DNA from: Phytopseudomonas straminea
GTDB taxonomy: Bacteria > Pseudomonadota > Gammaproteobacteria > Pseudomonadales > Pseudomonadaceae
Assembly (NCBI RefSeq): GCF_900112645.1
Contig: NZ_FOMO01000001.1
Location: forward strand, 862,043 to 926,042
DNA: 64,000 nt
Direction of reading: 5' to 3'
A program made the translations under genes and the position numbers. Positions 54,163 through 63,088 of the stretch are shown here, one piece after another. The notes under the pieces are model-generated. The model did no database searches and had not been told where the DNA came from. It saw only the letters and a list, made by a program, of their open reading frames with translations. Each line of letters begins with the position of its first letter. Within the stretch, counting starts at the first letter, position 1.

Positions 54163-55479
54163 ATGCACACCCTCGACCAATTGCGTTCCGGCCAGCTCAA
54201 GGGCATCAGCCGCCTCGATCTGTCCGCGTCGCTCACGCACTTTCCCGAGGAAATATTCACCCTGGCCGACAGCCTGGAAGTGCTCAACCTGAGCGATAAC
54301 CAGCTCAGCGACCTGCCCGAGGACCTGCACCGGTTGCATCGCCTGCAGGTGCTGTTCTGCTCGAACAACCGCTTCGAGCATGTGCCCGAATCCGTGGGGC
54401 GCTGCCCGTCACTGCGTATGGTCGGCTTCAAGTCCAACCGTATTCGCCAGCTGAGTGCGGGGGCGCTGCCGCCGCGTCTGCGCTGGCTGGTTCTTACCGA
54501 CAACTGCCTGGAAACCCTGCCCGCCGAACTGGGCGACTGCAGCGAGCTGCAGAAGCTGATGTTGGCCGGTAACCGCCTGCGTGAGCTGCCGGCGAGCCTG
54601 ACGCGGTTGCACAAGCTGGAGCTGCTGCGCATCGCCGCCAACCAACTGCCCGCCTTGCCGGATTTCCTGCTGCAACTGCCCAGCCTGGCCTGGCTGGCCC
54701 ATGCCGGAAACCCCTTCGATGAAGCGGGCGCGCTCGAGTCCCACACGCCCGATGTGAGCTGGGCCGACTTGCAGCTGGGCGAGGTACTGGGCCAGGGCGC
54801 ATCGGGCATCATCCACCGCGCCGACTGGCAGCGGGCCGATGGCCAGCGCCAGGCCGTGGCCCTGAAACTGTTCAAGGGGCAGATGACCAGCGATGGCACG
54901 CCGCAGAGCGAAATGGCCGCGTGCCTCATGGTCGGCCAGCATGCCAATCTGATCGGCGCGATTGGCCGCGTCGTCGACCATCCGCAAGGCGAGCAGGGCT
55001 TGTTGCTGAGCCTGGTCGAGCCGCGTTTCAGCATCCTCGCCGGGCCGCCGAGCCTGGAAAGTTGCAGCCGCGATGTCTATCCGAGCGACTGGCGCGTGCC
55101 GTTAGTCAAGGCGCTGCGTACTGCCAGTGGCATCGCCTCGGCGCTGCGTCACCTGCACGAGCGCGGCGTCATCCATGGCGATCTCTACGGCCATAACATC
55201 CTGATCGACGAGGCCGGCAACGCGCTGCTCGGCGACTTCGGCGCGGCGTCCTTCCTGCCCGCTGCAACGCCGCTGCAACAGGCGTTGCTGCAGCGTATCG
55301 AGGTGCGTGCGTTCGGCATTTTGCTCGAGGAGCTGCTGCAGCGCTGCGACGTGCCAACTGGGCGCGCAGCGCAGTTGGCCGAGCTGGTGCGGCGCTGCAA
55401 GCAACCGGAGGTCGGCGCCCGCCCGGCGTTAAGCGAGATCGATGAGGCCCTGGCTGCGCTGCTCGGGCAGCACGGGTGA
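54163..55479 (+). CDS. Leucine-rich-repeat protein with Ser/Thr-type protein kinase domain
   Basis: A 438-residue cytoplasmic protein. Residues about 15-180 hold six to seven leucine-rich repeats (SLEVLNLSDNQLSDLPEDLH; LQKLMLAGNRLRELPASLTR). A eukaryotic-like kinase follows: glycine loop LGQGASGIIHRAD near 210, VALKLFK with the ATP Lys near 234, the catalytic loop HGDLYGHNIL near 338 (HGD instead of HRD), and GDFGAAS near 356. The essential K, D, N and DFG residues are all present, so it is probably active. No membrane helix or signal peptide is seen. It stands alone after the VWA gene. The substrate is unknown. Confidence 0.88.
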   Translation: MHTLDQLRSGQLKGISRLDLSASLTHFPEEIFTLADSLEVLNLSDNQLSDLPEDLHRLHRLQVLFCSNNRFEHVPESVGRCPSLRMVGFKSNRIRQLSAGALPPRLRWLVLTDNCLETLPAELGDCSELQKLMLAGNRLRELPASLTRLHKLELLRIAANQLPALPDFLLQLPSLAWLAHAGNPFDEAGALESHTPDVSWADLQLGEVLGQGASGIIHRADWQRADGQRQAVALKLFKGQMTSDGTPQSEMAACLMVGQHANLIGAIGRVVDHPQGEQGLLLSLVEPRFSILAGPPSLESCSRDVYPSDWRVPLVKALRTASGIASALRHLHERGVIHGDLYGHNILIDEAGNALLGDFGAASFLPAATPLQQALLQRIEVRAFGILLEELLQRCDVPTGRAAQLAELVRRCKQPEVGARPALSEIDEALAALLGQHG

Positions 55480-55529
55480 GCCAAGTGCAGATGCCGAGAC
55501 GGACCTGCTGCCGATCTGATTTCACTCGG

Positions 55530-56288
55530 TCATTCGGTATAGCGCAGCACCAGCAGCTCGCGGTTTGCGATGCTGTCCGCAAACAGTGTCCGAACCTGCA
55601 GCTCGTTATCCTCGCGGGCGTATAGGCGGCTCAGCAGATCGAGCAGGCTGGTGGTCTGGGGCTCATCAAGCACCCGTGAGCGACGGAAGGCTATGAGGCT
55701 GGCGCCTATGCCGAACAGGGCGTAGCCGTAGTGGTTTTCCAGATGCTCGGCCAGGCGAAAATTCTCTTGCGGCGACAGATCGCTTGAAAAGTAGCCGTTG
55801 GCGAAGCCGTAAATCGCCTCGCAGGCGCGTTGCACGGGAATCCGCAGTAGATAGCATTCGTCATCGATTACCGGCAGCAAGTCGGTATTGGCAGCCATCA
55901 GGTCGGCGAGGCTGTCTTCATCCACGCGCAGATCCTTGGCGAACAGATCGTCGAATGAAGTTTCCTGCAGCGTGCGTTCGAACCCCAGGCGACGGATGTG
56001 CAGGCGCTGCTGCAGCGACAGGTCATCCCGTGGATAGCCATCTTCCAGCCAGCTCGCGGCGATCCCCGCCTCCTGCAGCCAGTCGCCGCTGTCCAGATCA
56101 TGGCGGTGGCTCGCATGCATCGCGGTGTAGAGCGCCTGGCCCAGGTCGTCCAGGGTGAACAGATGGCGATGCCCGTCGGGCGCATCGTCATAGGCGCTCA
56201 GCAGCTCTTGCAGCGAGGCCGGCTGGTGCAGCCTGAAGCATTGGCCGAGCAGACGGTCGTCGGGTTCATGTTCGAGATCGAGTCGCAT
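55530..56288 (-). CDS. Hypothetical acidic protein of 252 residues
   Basis: A soluble, Leu- and Asp/Glu-rich protein without signal peptide, MRLDLEHEPDDRLLGQCFRL at the N-terminus and ANRELLVLRYTE at the C-terminus. Predicted mainly helical. The middle part, VQRACEAIYGFANGYFSSDL then NFRLAEHLENHYGYALFGIG, contains small-residue turns between helices. I do not recognise a family or catalytic motif. It lies convergent with the kinase gene and 50 bases upstream (in its own direction, after) of the AraC gene on the same strand. ATG 56288 is the first in-frame start. Function unknown. Confidence 0.7.
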   Translation of the reverse strand: MRLDLEHEPDDRLLGQCFRLHQPASLQELLSAYDDAPDGHRHLFTLDDLGQALYTAMHASHRHDLDSGDWLQEAGIAASWLEDGYPRDDLSLQQRLHIRRLGFERTLQETSFDDLFAKDLRVDEDSLADLMAANTDLLPVIDDECYLLRIPVQRACEAIYGFANGYFSSDLSPQENFRLAEHLENHYGYALFGIGASLIAFRRSRVLDEPQTTSLLDLLSRLYAREDNELQVRTLFADSIANRELLVLRYTE

Positions 56289-56339
56289 AGGGCACCCATT
56301 GGAACGAGTAGGAGCCCATCATAGCGCCCCTGTACCCGC

Positions 56340-57293
56340 TCATTGTCTGGCTTGCGAGGGAGGAAACCCGTACTGGCGCTTGAAGGCGGCGCTGAAGCTG
56401 CTGAGGTGTTCATAACCGGCCAGGCTGGCTGCCTCTTCGATCGACAGTGATTGCTGACAGATGGCGTGATAGGCCTGCTCCAGGCGGCGCCTGCGCAGAT
56501 AAGCGGCGATGGTGATGCCGTTACGGCTGCGGAAGGCGTTCTGCAGATCGACCGGGTTGGTGCCGAGCTGGCGGGCCATCTCGGTGATACTGAGGTCGTT
56601 CGCTTCGCCACTGTCGAGCCAACCCCTGAGGCGCAGCAGGCAGCGTTCGAGGTGGTTGCCGAGGCGTTTCTCCGGCGGCGCATCGATGCCGCGCAGGATG
56701 TCGCTGGCCAGGTCGAGGGCGAAGCTTTCCCGTTGCAGGCGCTGCAGCAGCGGAGGTAGGCCGGCATCGCGCGCCAGCAGCTGGTGAGCGCGCTGGAGGA
56801 TTTCCGCTGACGGCTGCCAGGGCAGGTTTTGCCAGTGGTTGCGGCTGAAGCGCAGCAGGTTGTCGCTGCACAACTGGCTGGCGAAGGCGAAATGCTGCAG
56901 CCAGCCTGGGGTGATGCTCAGGCACACCTTGGTTTCCTGGCGCTCGCATTGCCAATGACGCTGAAACTGGTCCGCATCGGTGAGGTTGACCAGCATGGCG
57001 CGCTGGCCGCCTGGGCGCGCATCGAAGTGCAGGCGCTGGTGCGGCAGGCTGACCTCCGCCTCGCCGCTCAGCAGGAAGGCGGCGGTGATTCCCGGAGCCA
57101 GACGATTTTGGCTGCTGGCATCGACCAGATCGCGGCTCTGGCTGAAGTACAGCACCAGGCCGTCGCCGAGTATCTGCACCTGCTGCTCGCCATCCAGCAC
57201 CGGCAGTTCGCCCGGCATCTCGCGCTGGAAATGCAGGTTGCCGCCCAGGTTATGGGCGACGTCGCTGAGCTGGCCACAGGTGAAGACCGTCAT
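56340..57293 (-). CDS. AraC-family regulator (PchR-like)
   Basis: Transcriptional activator of 317 residues. The C-terminal two helix-turn-helix units are clear: SITEMARQLGTNPVDLQNAF and SIEEAASLAGYEHLSSFSAA, with FKRQYGFPPSQARQ at the end. The N-terminal about 200 residues are a ligand-sensing region like that of PchR-type regulators of siderophore uptake. The frame extends to 57383, but ATG 57293 gives MTVFTCGQLSDVAHNLGGNL; no strong ribosome site is seen. It is divergent from the siderophore transport operon with a Fur box between, so it probably activates that operon with ferric siderophore as signal. Confidence 0.88.
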   Translation of the reverse strand: MTVFTCGQLSDVAHNLGGNLHFQREMPGELPVLDGEQQVQILGDGLVLYFSQSRDLVDASSQNRLAPGITAAFLLSGEAEVSLPHQRLHFDARPGGQRAMLVNLTDADQFQRHWQCERQETKVCLSITPGWLQHFAFASQLCSDNLLRFSRNHWQNLPWQPSAEILQRAHQLLARDAGLPPLLQRLQRESFALDLASDILRGIDAPPEKRLGNHLERCLLRLRGWLDSGEANDLSITEMARQLGTNPVDLQNAFRSRNGITIAAYLRRRRLEQAYHAICQQSLSIEEAASLAGYEHLSSFSAAFKRQYGFPPSQARQ

Positions 57294-57362
57294 GGCGGGT
57301 CTCTCGGGAAGTTTGCTTGCGGCTAATTTTTCCTTTTTTTCGCCTAAGCGGGCAAGCTTGTT

Positions 57363-57381
57363 CAGAATTATTCTCATGTGC
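57363..57381. promoter_or_regulatory. Fur box between the araC-type gene and the siderophore operon
   Basis: On the minus strand, ATGAGAATAATTCT (57377 down to 57364) matches 11 of 14 positions of the core of the Fur consensus GATAATGATAATCATTATC. It lies 70 bases from the regulator gene and 56 from the first transport gene, suited to repress both under iron sufficiency. Confidence 0.75.
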
Positions 57382-57436
57382 AATGCAATCGCAGCCGGTG
57401 GGGTTGCGTCGAATCGCTCAGGGGAATCGTGTCGCC

Positions 57437-57826
57437 ATGGGTTTGTTCATCACGGAAACGGCCGTGGTCGAGGCCGTATTCGCCGACGACGTCAGCCTTG
57501 ACGACATCCGCGACTGGCTGGCGCACATCGAGCGCCTTATCACCCGTCGCCAGGCGTTCTACTTCATCTCGAGTACCCAGGTCGGCGCCAGCCTGGCCGA
57601 GGGTTATCGCGCCGTGCAGGGGGCCTGGTACAAACGCCACAAGGCGGATTTCCGGAGCTGCTGCCGTGGCCTGGTACGTATCGCCATGGACGCCGAGGAG
57701 TGTGAGCGTCTCGATGCGCCGGCCCTGCACGCCGCCTGGGGCGTGCCTTATTTCGTGACCCTGGAGCGTGAGCAGGGTTTTCAGTGGATCGCCGAGCGCA
57801 TGGTGAGCGATGCAACAGTCCAATGA
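57437..57826 (+). CDS. Unknown 129-residue protein in the siderophore operon
   Basis: A soluble protein, MGLFITETAVVEAVFADDVS at the start. It then has LDDIRDWLAHIERLITRRQA, FYFISSTQVGASLAEGYRAV and a Cys-containing part DFRSCCRGLVRIAMDAEECE with three Cys. There is no signal peptide or membrane helix, so it acts in the cytoplasm. The alternation of strands and helices suggests a small alpha/beta domain. ATG 57437 is chosen; GGGGAA lies 10 bases upstream. The last 17 bases overlap the permease gene. First gene after the Fur box; a link to handling of an imported siderophore is a guess. No family recognised. Confidence 0.75.
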   Translation: MGLFITETAVVEAVFADDVSLDDIRDWLAHIERLITRRQAFYFISSTQVGASLAEGYRAVQGAWYKRHKADFRSCCRGLVRIAMDAEECERLDAPALHAAWGVPYFVTLEREQGFQWIAERMVSDATVQ

Positions 57827-59030
57827 CTTCACGCCGGTAACGCGGCTGGGCCTGACGGTCATCGTCGTGCTCTACCTGGCTCACGCATTACCGCTGTATT
57901 TCTTCAACGTGGCGCTGCCAGCCATCCTGCGCAGCCAGGGCGTCGATCTGCGCTGGATCGGCATGCTCGCCCTGCTGTACATCCCCTGGGCGTTCAAGTT
58001 CATCTGGGCGCCGCTGGTCGATCGCCATTACCTGCATGCGCTCGGTCGGCGCCGCACCTGGTTGTGGCTGACCCAGGCCGCGTTGGTGGCCGGCCTGGTG
58101 GCCCTCGCCATGAGTGGGCTCGAGCATGGCCTGCTGTTGTTCGTGCTGATCGGCCTGTGGATATCCACCTTCGCCGCGACTCAGGACATCGCTATCGACG
58201 GCTATACGGTCGAGTCGCTGGCAAGCGAGGATCACCGCCTGGGCAGCATGGCGCAGAGCATGGGCGTGGCACTGGGCAGCCTCTTCGGCGGTGCCGGCGT
58301 GCTCTGGCTGTACCAGGCCACTGGCTGGCAGACCGCCTTGCTGGCACTGGCACTGATGACTGCACTGCCCATGTTGGCAGTGACACGCGTCGAAGAGCGT
58401 CATTCGCCGTCCGCTGAGCGACCCAGCTTCATCCACACGTTGCGACGGCCTGAAATGCGCTGGGCGCTATTGCTGATTCTGCTCTATCGCGCGGTTGAAG
58501 CGCCGGCGATGGCCATGCTCACGCCGCTACTGGTGGACCAGCAGTGGTCGCTGGCGCAGATCGGTGTGCTGATGTCAGTGGCCGGTGCCAGCCTCGGTCT
58601 GTTGGCGGCAGTACTGACTGCCAAAGCCCTGAAGACCCAAGCGGCGGAGGGGTTGCTGATCCGCGCCGGCTGGTGGCGCAGCGGCATCTACCTGCTGCTC
58701 GCCGCGTTGCTGGCCAGCGGCCTGGCTGCCACCTCGACGGCCTGGCTCGGCCTGGTGGTACTGGCCATTCTGGCGCTGCGCTACATGGCGATGACCAGCC
58801 TCTATGCCCTATTCATGCGCCTGTGTTCGCGCCAGCAGGCCGGTACCGATTTCACCGTTTTGGTGTGTTTCGAGTTGCTGGTGTTCTTCATCGGCGGCTC
58901 GCTGTCCGGCTTCCTGGCCAAGGGGCTGGGCTATGAAACCTACTACCTGCTGCTGGGGGGGCTGTCGGTGCTCAGCGTGCTGGTCTGCAAACCGCTCATC
59001 AAGAAACTCTCTTCCGGCTTCGCTTCGTAA
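57810..59030 (+). CDS. RhtX/FptX-family siderophore permease
   Basis: Single-subunit inner-membrane permease for ferric siderophores, related to AmpG-type MFS proteins; 406 residues with about 12 helices. Typical segments are VVLYLAHALPLYFFNVALPA, RSQGVDLRWIGMLALLYIPW then AFKFIWAPLVDRHY, and FAATQDIAIDGYTVESLASE, the AmpG/FptX signature. The start overlaps the preceding gene by 17 bases, and the TonB receptor gene follows after 20 bases. Fits replacement of an ABC importer by one permease, as for pyochelin and rhizobactin 1021. Confidence 0.9.
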   Translation: MQQSNDFTPVTRLGLTVIVVLYLAHALPLYFFNVALPAILRSQGVDLRWIGMLALLYIPWAFKFIWAPLVDRHYLHALGRRRTWLWLTQAALVAGLVALAMSGLEHGLLLFVLIGLWISTFAATQDIAIDGYTVESLASEDHRLGSMAQSMGVALGSLFGGAGVLWLYQATGWQTALLALALMTALPMLAVTRVEERHSPSAERPSFIHTLRRPEMRWALLLILLYRAVEAPAMAMLTPLLVDQQWSLAQIGVLMSVAGASLGLLAAVLTAKALKTQAAEGLLIRAGWWRSGIYLLLAALLASGLAATSTAWLGLVVLAILALRYMAMTSLYALFMRLCSRQQAGTDFTVLVCFELLVFFIGGSLSGFLAKGLGYETYYLLLGGLSVLSVLVCKPLIKKLSSGFAS

Positions 59031-59050
59031 CTTATCCACAGGGGAACATC

Positions 59051-61321
59051 ATGCGGCATCTTTCGGCATCCATGCAGGTCACGCTTCTGAGTCTGGCGAT
59101 CAGTGCCCAGGTGTTCGCCCAGAGTGAGGAGCGCGCGGCAGCCGGCAGCAGCCAGGTCCGGGAACTGGGGCCAATGGTGGTGACGGCCACCCGTTCGGCC
59201 AAGAGCATCGCCGAGATCGCCGGCACGGTTTATGGCATCGAGCGTGAGCAGATCGTCGAGCAGGCCGCCGCTGGCCGTTCCACTGCCGATATCCTCGGCC
59301 AGCTGGTGCCCTCGCTGGCGCCGAGCAGTGGCACCACCAGCAACTACGGCATGACCATGCGCGGTCGCACCGTGCAGGTGATGATCGACGGCGTGCCGCT
59401 GACCGGCTCGCGCGACGGTTCGCGCCAGCTCAACAGCATCAGCCCAGCGATGATCGAGCGCATCGAAGTGATTTCCGGCGCTACCAGCATCTATGGTGCC
59501 GGAGCCACCGGTGGCCTGATCAACATCATCACCCGCAATGCCGACGAAGAGACCAGTGATTTCAGCAGCCGCATCGGCCTGCGCACCCCAGGTCGCGCCG
59601 CCCGTGACGCCATGGCCTACGAGGCCTCGCAGACCGCCGCCTTCCATCAGGGCGCAGTCAGTGGTTTCGCCGGCCTGAGCTTCACCAAGCAGGGCGAGAT
59701 CCGCGATGCCGACGGTGATCGCATCGGCCCGGAAATTTCCCAGACCGACCGCCAGGACACCACCAGCTTCGACTTCAACGGCCGCCTGACCTGGCACCTC
59801 GACGATGACCAGCAACTGAGCGGCGGCGTGCGCTATTACGACGACGAACAGGACAGCGATTACGGCCCGGACTACGGCCCCAACCTGTCGGCCTTGCTGG
59901 TGCCCAACTACCAGCCCAGCCACGAGGCCGTGGATGGCCTGCAGCTCGACGATCAGCCACGCACCCGCCATTACGGCGCCAACCTGCAATACCTCAACCG
60001 CGACCTGTTCGGCGGCCAACAGTTGACGGCCGAGGTTTACTACCGCAAGGAGAAATCGCGCTGGTTCCCGTTCGCCAGTCGCGCAGCGAATGCCGCGTTG
60101 CCCGGTGGCGTGGCCAACGTGGTGCTGCAATCGAGCACCGATATCGATGTGTGGGGCCTGCGCACCGCGCTGCAGAAAGGCTTCACCCTGGGCGGACGCG
60201 ACCTGCAACTGACCTACGGCCTCGATCACGAGCGTGAGCAGGATCGTCAGGACGGCCAGTTCTATGACTTCAACAACTTCTTCGCCAGCAATGGCCTGAA
60301 TTACCGCGAGACCTTCAGTTCCTCCATGGGCCCAGACGTGCAAGTGAGCAAGACCGGCGCATTCCTACAGGGCGACTACCCGCTTACCGAGCGCCTCAGC
60401 CTGCAAGCCGGGGTGCGCCGCGAAACCATCCGCAACGAGGTGGACGATTCCATCCCCTATGGCGAGGCGGTCACTGCTGCCAGCGTGACCGGCTACCAAG
60501 CGCGCACCCTCGAGGGCGGCAACGTGCGCCACAGCGAAACCCTGTTCAACCTCGGCGCCGTGTACGCGCTGACCGATGCCCAGCAGTTGTTCGCCAACTT
60601 CTCCCAAGGCTTCAGCCTGCCCGACACGCAGCGCATGTTGCGTGACGTGCCGGCCAACTTCGTGATCGATAGCAGCAGCATCGATTCGATCAAGGTGAAC
60701 AACTACGAACTGGGCTGGCGCCTCGGCGAGGCCGGCGGCCTGAATGCCGGGGTGACCGCGTTCTACAACACCTCCGACAAGGTGGTGCAGTTCAACCGTG
60801 ATTTCAGCGTGTCGGTGGCCGACACCGACGAGCGCGTGTGGGGCGCCGAAGGCAATCTTCAGGTGCCGGTGACCGAGGGCTGGATGGTGGGCGGCACCCT
60901 GGCCTACACCCGTGGCCAGTACAAGGACGCCGCCGGCAACTGGCGCGAGCTGAATGCCTTTCGCGTCTCGCCGCTCAAGGCCACCCTCTACAGTGACTGG
61001 CGTTTCGCTGACGGCTACGGCGTACGCCTGCAGGCGCTCACCGTGGGCGGTAGCGATCGCGCCTATGACGACGCCCAGTCCGCGGCGGTCAGCCCGACTA
61101 TTCGCGCCACGCCGGCGACCAAGATCCAGGGCTATACCGTGGTCGACCTGATCGCCCACGCGCCCTGGCTTGGCGGCGAGGTTGGCTTTGGCGTCTACAA
61201 CCTGGCCGATCGCGACTACAAGACCGTCTACGGCCAGCAGGCGGCAGCCACCTACGGGGCGATCTCCAGCCTGCCGGCGCAGGGCCGTACCTTTGGCCTC
61301 AGTTACTCGGTGGCGTACTGA
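59051..61321 (+). CDS. TonB-dependent siderophore receptor
   Basis: Outer-membrane receptor of 756 residues. A signal peptide (about 1-24, ending AQVFA) is followed by a TonB-box-like GPMVVTATRSAKS, then a plug domain (about 45-165) with RGRTVQVMIDGVPLTGSRDG and IERIEVISGATSIYGAGATG, ending GGLINIITRN. A 22-strand barrel ends with the aromatic-terminated LSYSVAY. It resembles receptors for carboxylate or hydroxamate siderophores (vibrioferrin PvuA, rhizobactin RhtA, aerobactin IutA), in keeping with the RhtX-type permease upstream; the exact ligand is not certain. No siderophore synthesis genes are nearby, so it may take up siderophores of other organisms. Confidence 0.92.
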   Translation: MRHLSASMQVTLLSLAISAQVFAQSEERAAAGSSQVRELGPMVVTATRSAKSIAEIAGTVYGIEREQIVEQAAAGRSTADILGQLVPSLAPSSGTTSNYGMTMRGRTVQVMIDGVPLTGSRDGSRQLNSISPAMIERIEVISGATSIYGAGATGGLINIITRNADEETSDFSSRIGLRTPGRAARDAMAYEASQTAAFHQGAVSGFAGLSFTKQGEIRDADGDRIGPEISQTDRQDTTSFDFNGRLTWHLDDDQQLSGGVRYYDDEQDSDYGPDYGPNLSALLVPNYQPSHEAVDGLQLDDQPRTRHYGANLQYLNRDLFGGQQLTAEVYYRKEKSRWFPFASRAANAALPGGVANVVLQSSTDIDVWGLRTALQKGFTLGGRDLQLTYGLDHEREQDRQDGQFYDFNNFFASNGLNYRETFSSSMGPDVQVSKTGAFLQGDYPLTERLSLQAGVRRETIRNEVDDSIPYGEAVTAASVTGYQARTLEGGNVRHSETLFNLGAVYALTDAQQLFANFSQGFSLPDTQRMLRDVPANFVIDSSSIDSIKVNNYELGWRLGEAGGLNAGVTAFYNTSDKVVQFNRDFSVSVADTDERVWGAEGNLQVPVTEGWMVGGTLAYTRGQYKDAAGNWRELNAFRVSPLKATLYSDWRFADGYGVRLQALTVGGSDRAYDDAQSAAVSPTIRATPATKIQGYTVVDLIAHAPWLGGEVGFGVYNLADRDYKTVYGQQAAATYGAISSLPAQGRTFGLSYSVAY

Positions 61322-61325
61322 TCGC

Positions 61326-62639
61326 TCAGGTGCGGTAATCCAGCGAACGCTTCGACGACTCCGGCAGCGCCAGGCCACCAGCCAGCGCCAGCAGGGCGAT
61401 GGCGATCAGGTAGAAGGCCGGCGACATGCGGTTGCCGGTCACCTCGATCAGCCAGGTGGCGACCAACGGCGCGGTGCCGCCGAATACCGTGTAGGCCAGG
61501 TTGTAGGTGAACGCCGAAGCCGTGTAGCGCACGCGGGTGGGGAACTGCTCGGAGAGCAGTACGGCGGTCACCACGCCGCAGATCACCGCGCCCACGGCCA
61601 GCAGCATCGCGCCCACCGCCGAGGCCCACAGGGTGCCGGAGGCGGCCAGGGTGAAGGCGGGGTACACCGCGACGATCAGCGCGATGCCGGCGGTGAGGAT
61701 GGTGCGCCGACGGCCGACGCGGTCCGAGTAGCGGCCCACCAACGGGCACAGCAAGGCGGCGAAGAACAGCGCCACCAGGCTGGCGAGCAGGGCGGTCGGC
61801 CTGGCCGCGCCGCCGACCACCTGCATGTAGGTGGTCAGGTAGGTGGTGAACATGTAGAACGACAGTGCTGTGGCGGAGATGAACGCCGACAGGCACAGCA
61901 CGGTGCCGCCATGCTCGCGCAGGGTTTCGCGCAGCGGCGAGTGTTCAGGGTGGGCTTGCGCCGCCAGGGCCTGGAAGGCCGGCGATTCGTCCAGGCGCAG
62001 GCGCATATACAGGCCGACCAGACCCAGGGGCGCGGCGATCAGGAAGGGCACGCGCCAGCCCCAGGCCTGCATTTGCGCTTCGTCCAGCCAGAGGCCCATG
62101 CCGAACACCAATCCGGCCGCACAGGCGAAAGCCGCGAAGGTCGAGACCGGCACGAAGCTGCCATAGCGCGCCTTCTGCTCGGTGGGTGCGTGCTCCATGA
62201 CGAAAGCGCAGGCACCAGCGTATTCACCGCCGGCGGAGAATCCCTGCAGGCAGCGGGCCAGGGCCAGCAGCAGCGGGGCGACCAGGCCGATGCTGGCGTA
62301 GGTGGGTAGCAGACCGATCAGGGTGGTGGCGCCGGCCATCAGCAGCACGGTGATCGACAGCACGCGCTTGCGGCCGATGCGGTCGCCGAGAATACCGAAG
62401 ACGATGCCGCCCAGCGGGCGCAGTGCGAACGATACGGCGAACACCGCGAAGGTCTGCAGCAGAGCCAGGGTCGGGTCTCCCGGCGGAAAGAACAGCGAGG
62501 CGATGGTCACGGCAAGAAAGCCGTAGACCGCGAAATCGAACCACTCGACGAAGTTGCCGATGGCCGAAGCGGCGATCACCTTGCGCAGGGTGCCGAGATC
62601 GACGTGCGTAGCCGATTGTGGATAAGTGGTTACGCCCAT
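61326..62639 (-). CDS. MFS transporter, metabolite:H+ symporter (MHS/KgtP-like)
   Basis: Inner-membrane proton symporter of 437 residues and 12 helices. It has the MHS family opening ASAIGNFVEWFDFAVYGFLA and ALRPLGGIVFGILGDRIGRK. LQGFSAGGEYAGACAFVMEH is a further signature, and GRYSDRVGRRR in the second half repeats the loop motif. Substrates in this family are carboxylic acids, such as 2-oxoglutarate or citrate, or proline/betaine; which applies here is not clear. GGGAGG lies six bases before ATG 62639. The stop is 4 bases after the convergent TonB receptor stop. An exact DnaA-box 9-mer lies in its first codons. Confidence 0.88.
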   Translation of the reverse strand: MGVTTYPQSATHVDLGTLRKVIAASAIGNFVEWFDFAVYGFLAVTIASLFFPPGDPTLALLQTFAVFAVSFALRPLGGIVFGILGDRIGRKRVLSITVLLMAGATTLIGLLPTYASIGLVAPLLLALARCLQGFSAGGEYAGACAFVMEHAPTEQKARYGSFVPVSTFAAFACAAGLVFGMGLWLDEAQMQAWGWRVPFLIAAPLGLVGLYMRLRLDESPAFQALAAQAHPEHSPLRETLREHGGTVLCLSAFISATALSFYMFTTYLTTYMQVVGGAARPTALLASLVALFFAALLCPLVGRYSDRVGRRRTILTAGIALIVAVYPAFTLAASGTLWASAVGAMLLAVGAVICGVVTAVLLSEQFPTRVRYTASAFTYNLAYTVFGGTAPLVATWLIEVTGNRMSPAFYLIAIALLALAGGLALPESSKRSLDYRT

Positions 62640-62881
62640 GGCTGCCTCCCGCAGTTTTCCGATATTGGACGCGCTTGGCTCGGGCCTTGGCGTCCATCTG
62701 TGGATAACCTACGTGGCTCGCCGGGTATGGCGGGGTTCGAGTGCGACCTGAGGGTAGTCGTGAGCGACAGCGGGACTTTGAGCGCCTTGCTGTTGGCAAA
62801 TCATCGATCTTGCGGTGTGACGCTGGTGGATAAGCTTCGCGTTATCCCCCCTACGAGTTGATCGGTGCGCATCGCACGTTC

Positions 62882-62928
62882 GTGGGAGCGGGCCATGCCC
62901 GCGATTCGCGCGCATGGCGCGCTCCCAC
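62882..62928. repeat. REP-type hairpin
   Basis: GTGGGAGCGGGCCATGCCCG starts the left arm and GCTCCCAC (62921-62928) closes it; the inner GCGGGC/GCCCGC and GCGCG/CGCGC parts also pair. This GTGGGAGCGGGCCATGCCCG form is a familiar extragenic repeat of pseudomonads. Confidence 0.8.
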
Positions 62929-62957
62929 ATAAGGCCACGTGCATGATCTTGAACCTC

Positions 62958-62990
62958 GTAGCCCGGGTCGAGCGCAGCGACACCTGGAAA
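62958..62990. repeat. GTAGCC-family repeat fragment, copy C
   Basis: GTAGCCCGGGTCGAGCGCAG followed by CGACACC is the left half of the element seen at 47763 and 49701; the right arm is missing. It is likely a truncated copy. Confidence 0.6.
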
Positions 62991-63013
62991 AACCACCGCC
63001 GATCCACCGCCCA

Positions 63014-63047
63014 TAAAAAAGCCGACCCTGAGGTCGGCTTTCTCTTT
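63014..63047 (-). terminator. Bidirectional-looking intrinsic terminator after the aldehyde dehydrogenase gene
   Basis: GCCGACC (63021-63027) pairs with GGTCGGC (63032-63038) around CTGA. On the minus strand the stem is followed by six T residues; on the plus strand by TTTCTCTTT. It lies 42 bases past the stop of the minus-strand aldehyde dehydrogenase gene. Confidence 0.88.
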
Positions 63048-63088
63048 ACGGCGCAGAGCGGGCCGGCGGCGGAGCGCCGAGCCGTTTC

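Larger units (their letters stand above)
62640..63088. other. Intergenic region with DnaA box and repeats
   Basis: About 450 bases between the MHS permease start and the aldehyde dehydrogenase stop. It contains an exact DnaA box at 62699-62707, a REP hairpin at 62882-62928, a GTAGCC-family fragment at 62958-62990 and an intrinsic terminator at 63014-63047. No coding frame is convincing. The permease promoter must lie in its left part. Confidence 0.7.
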
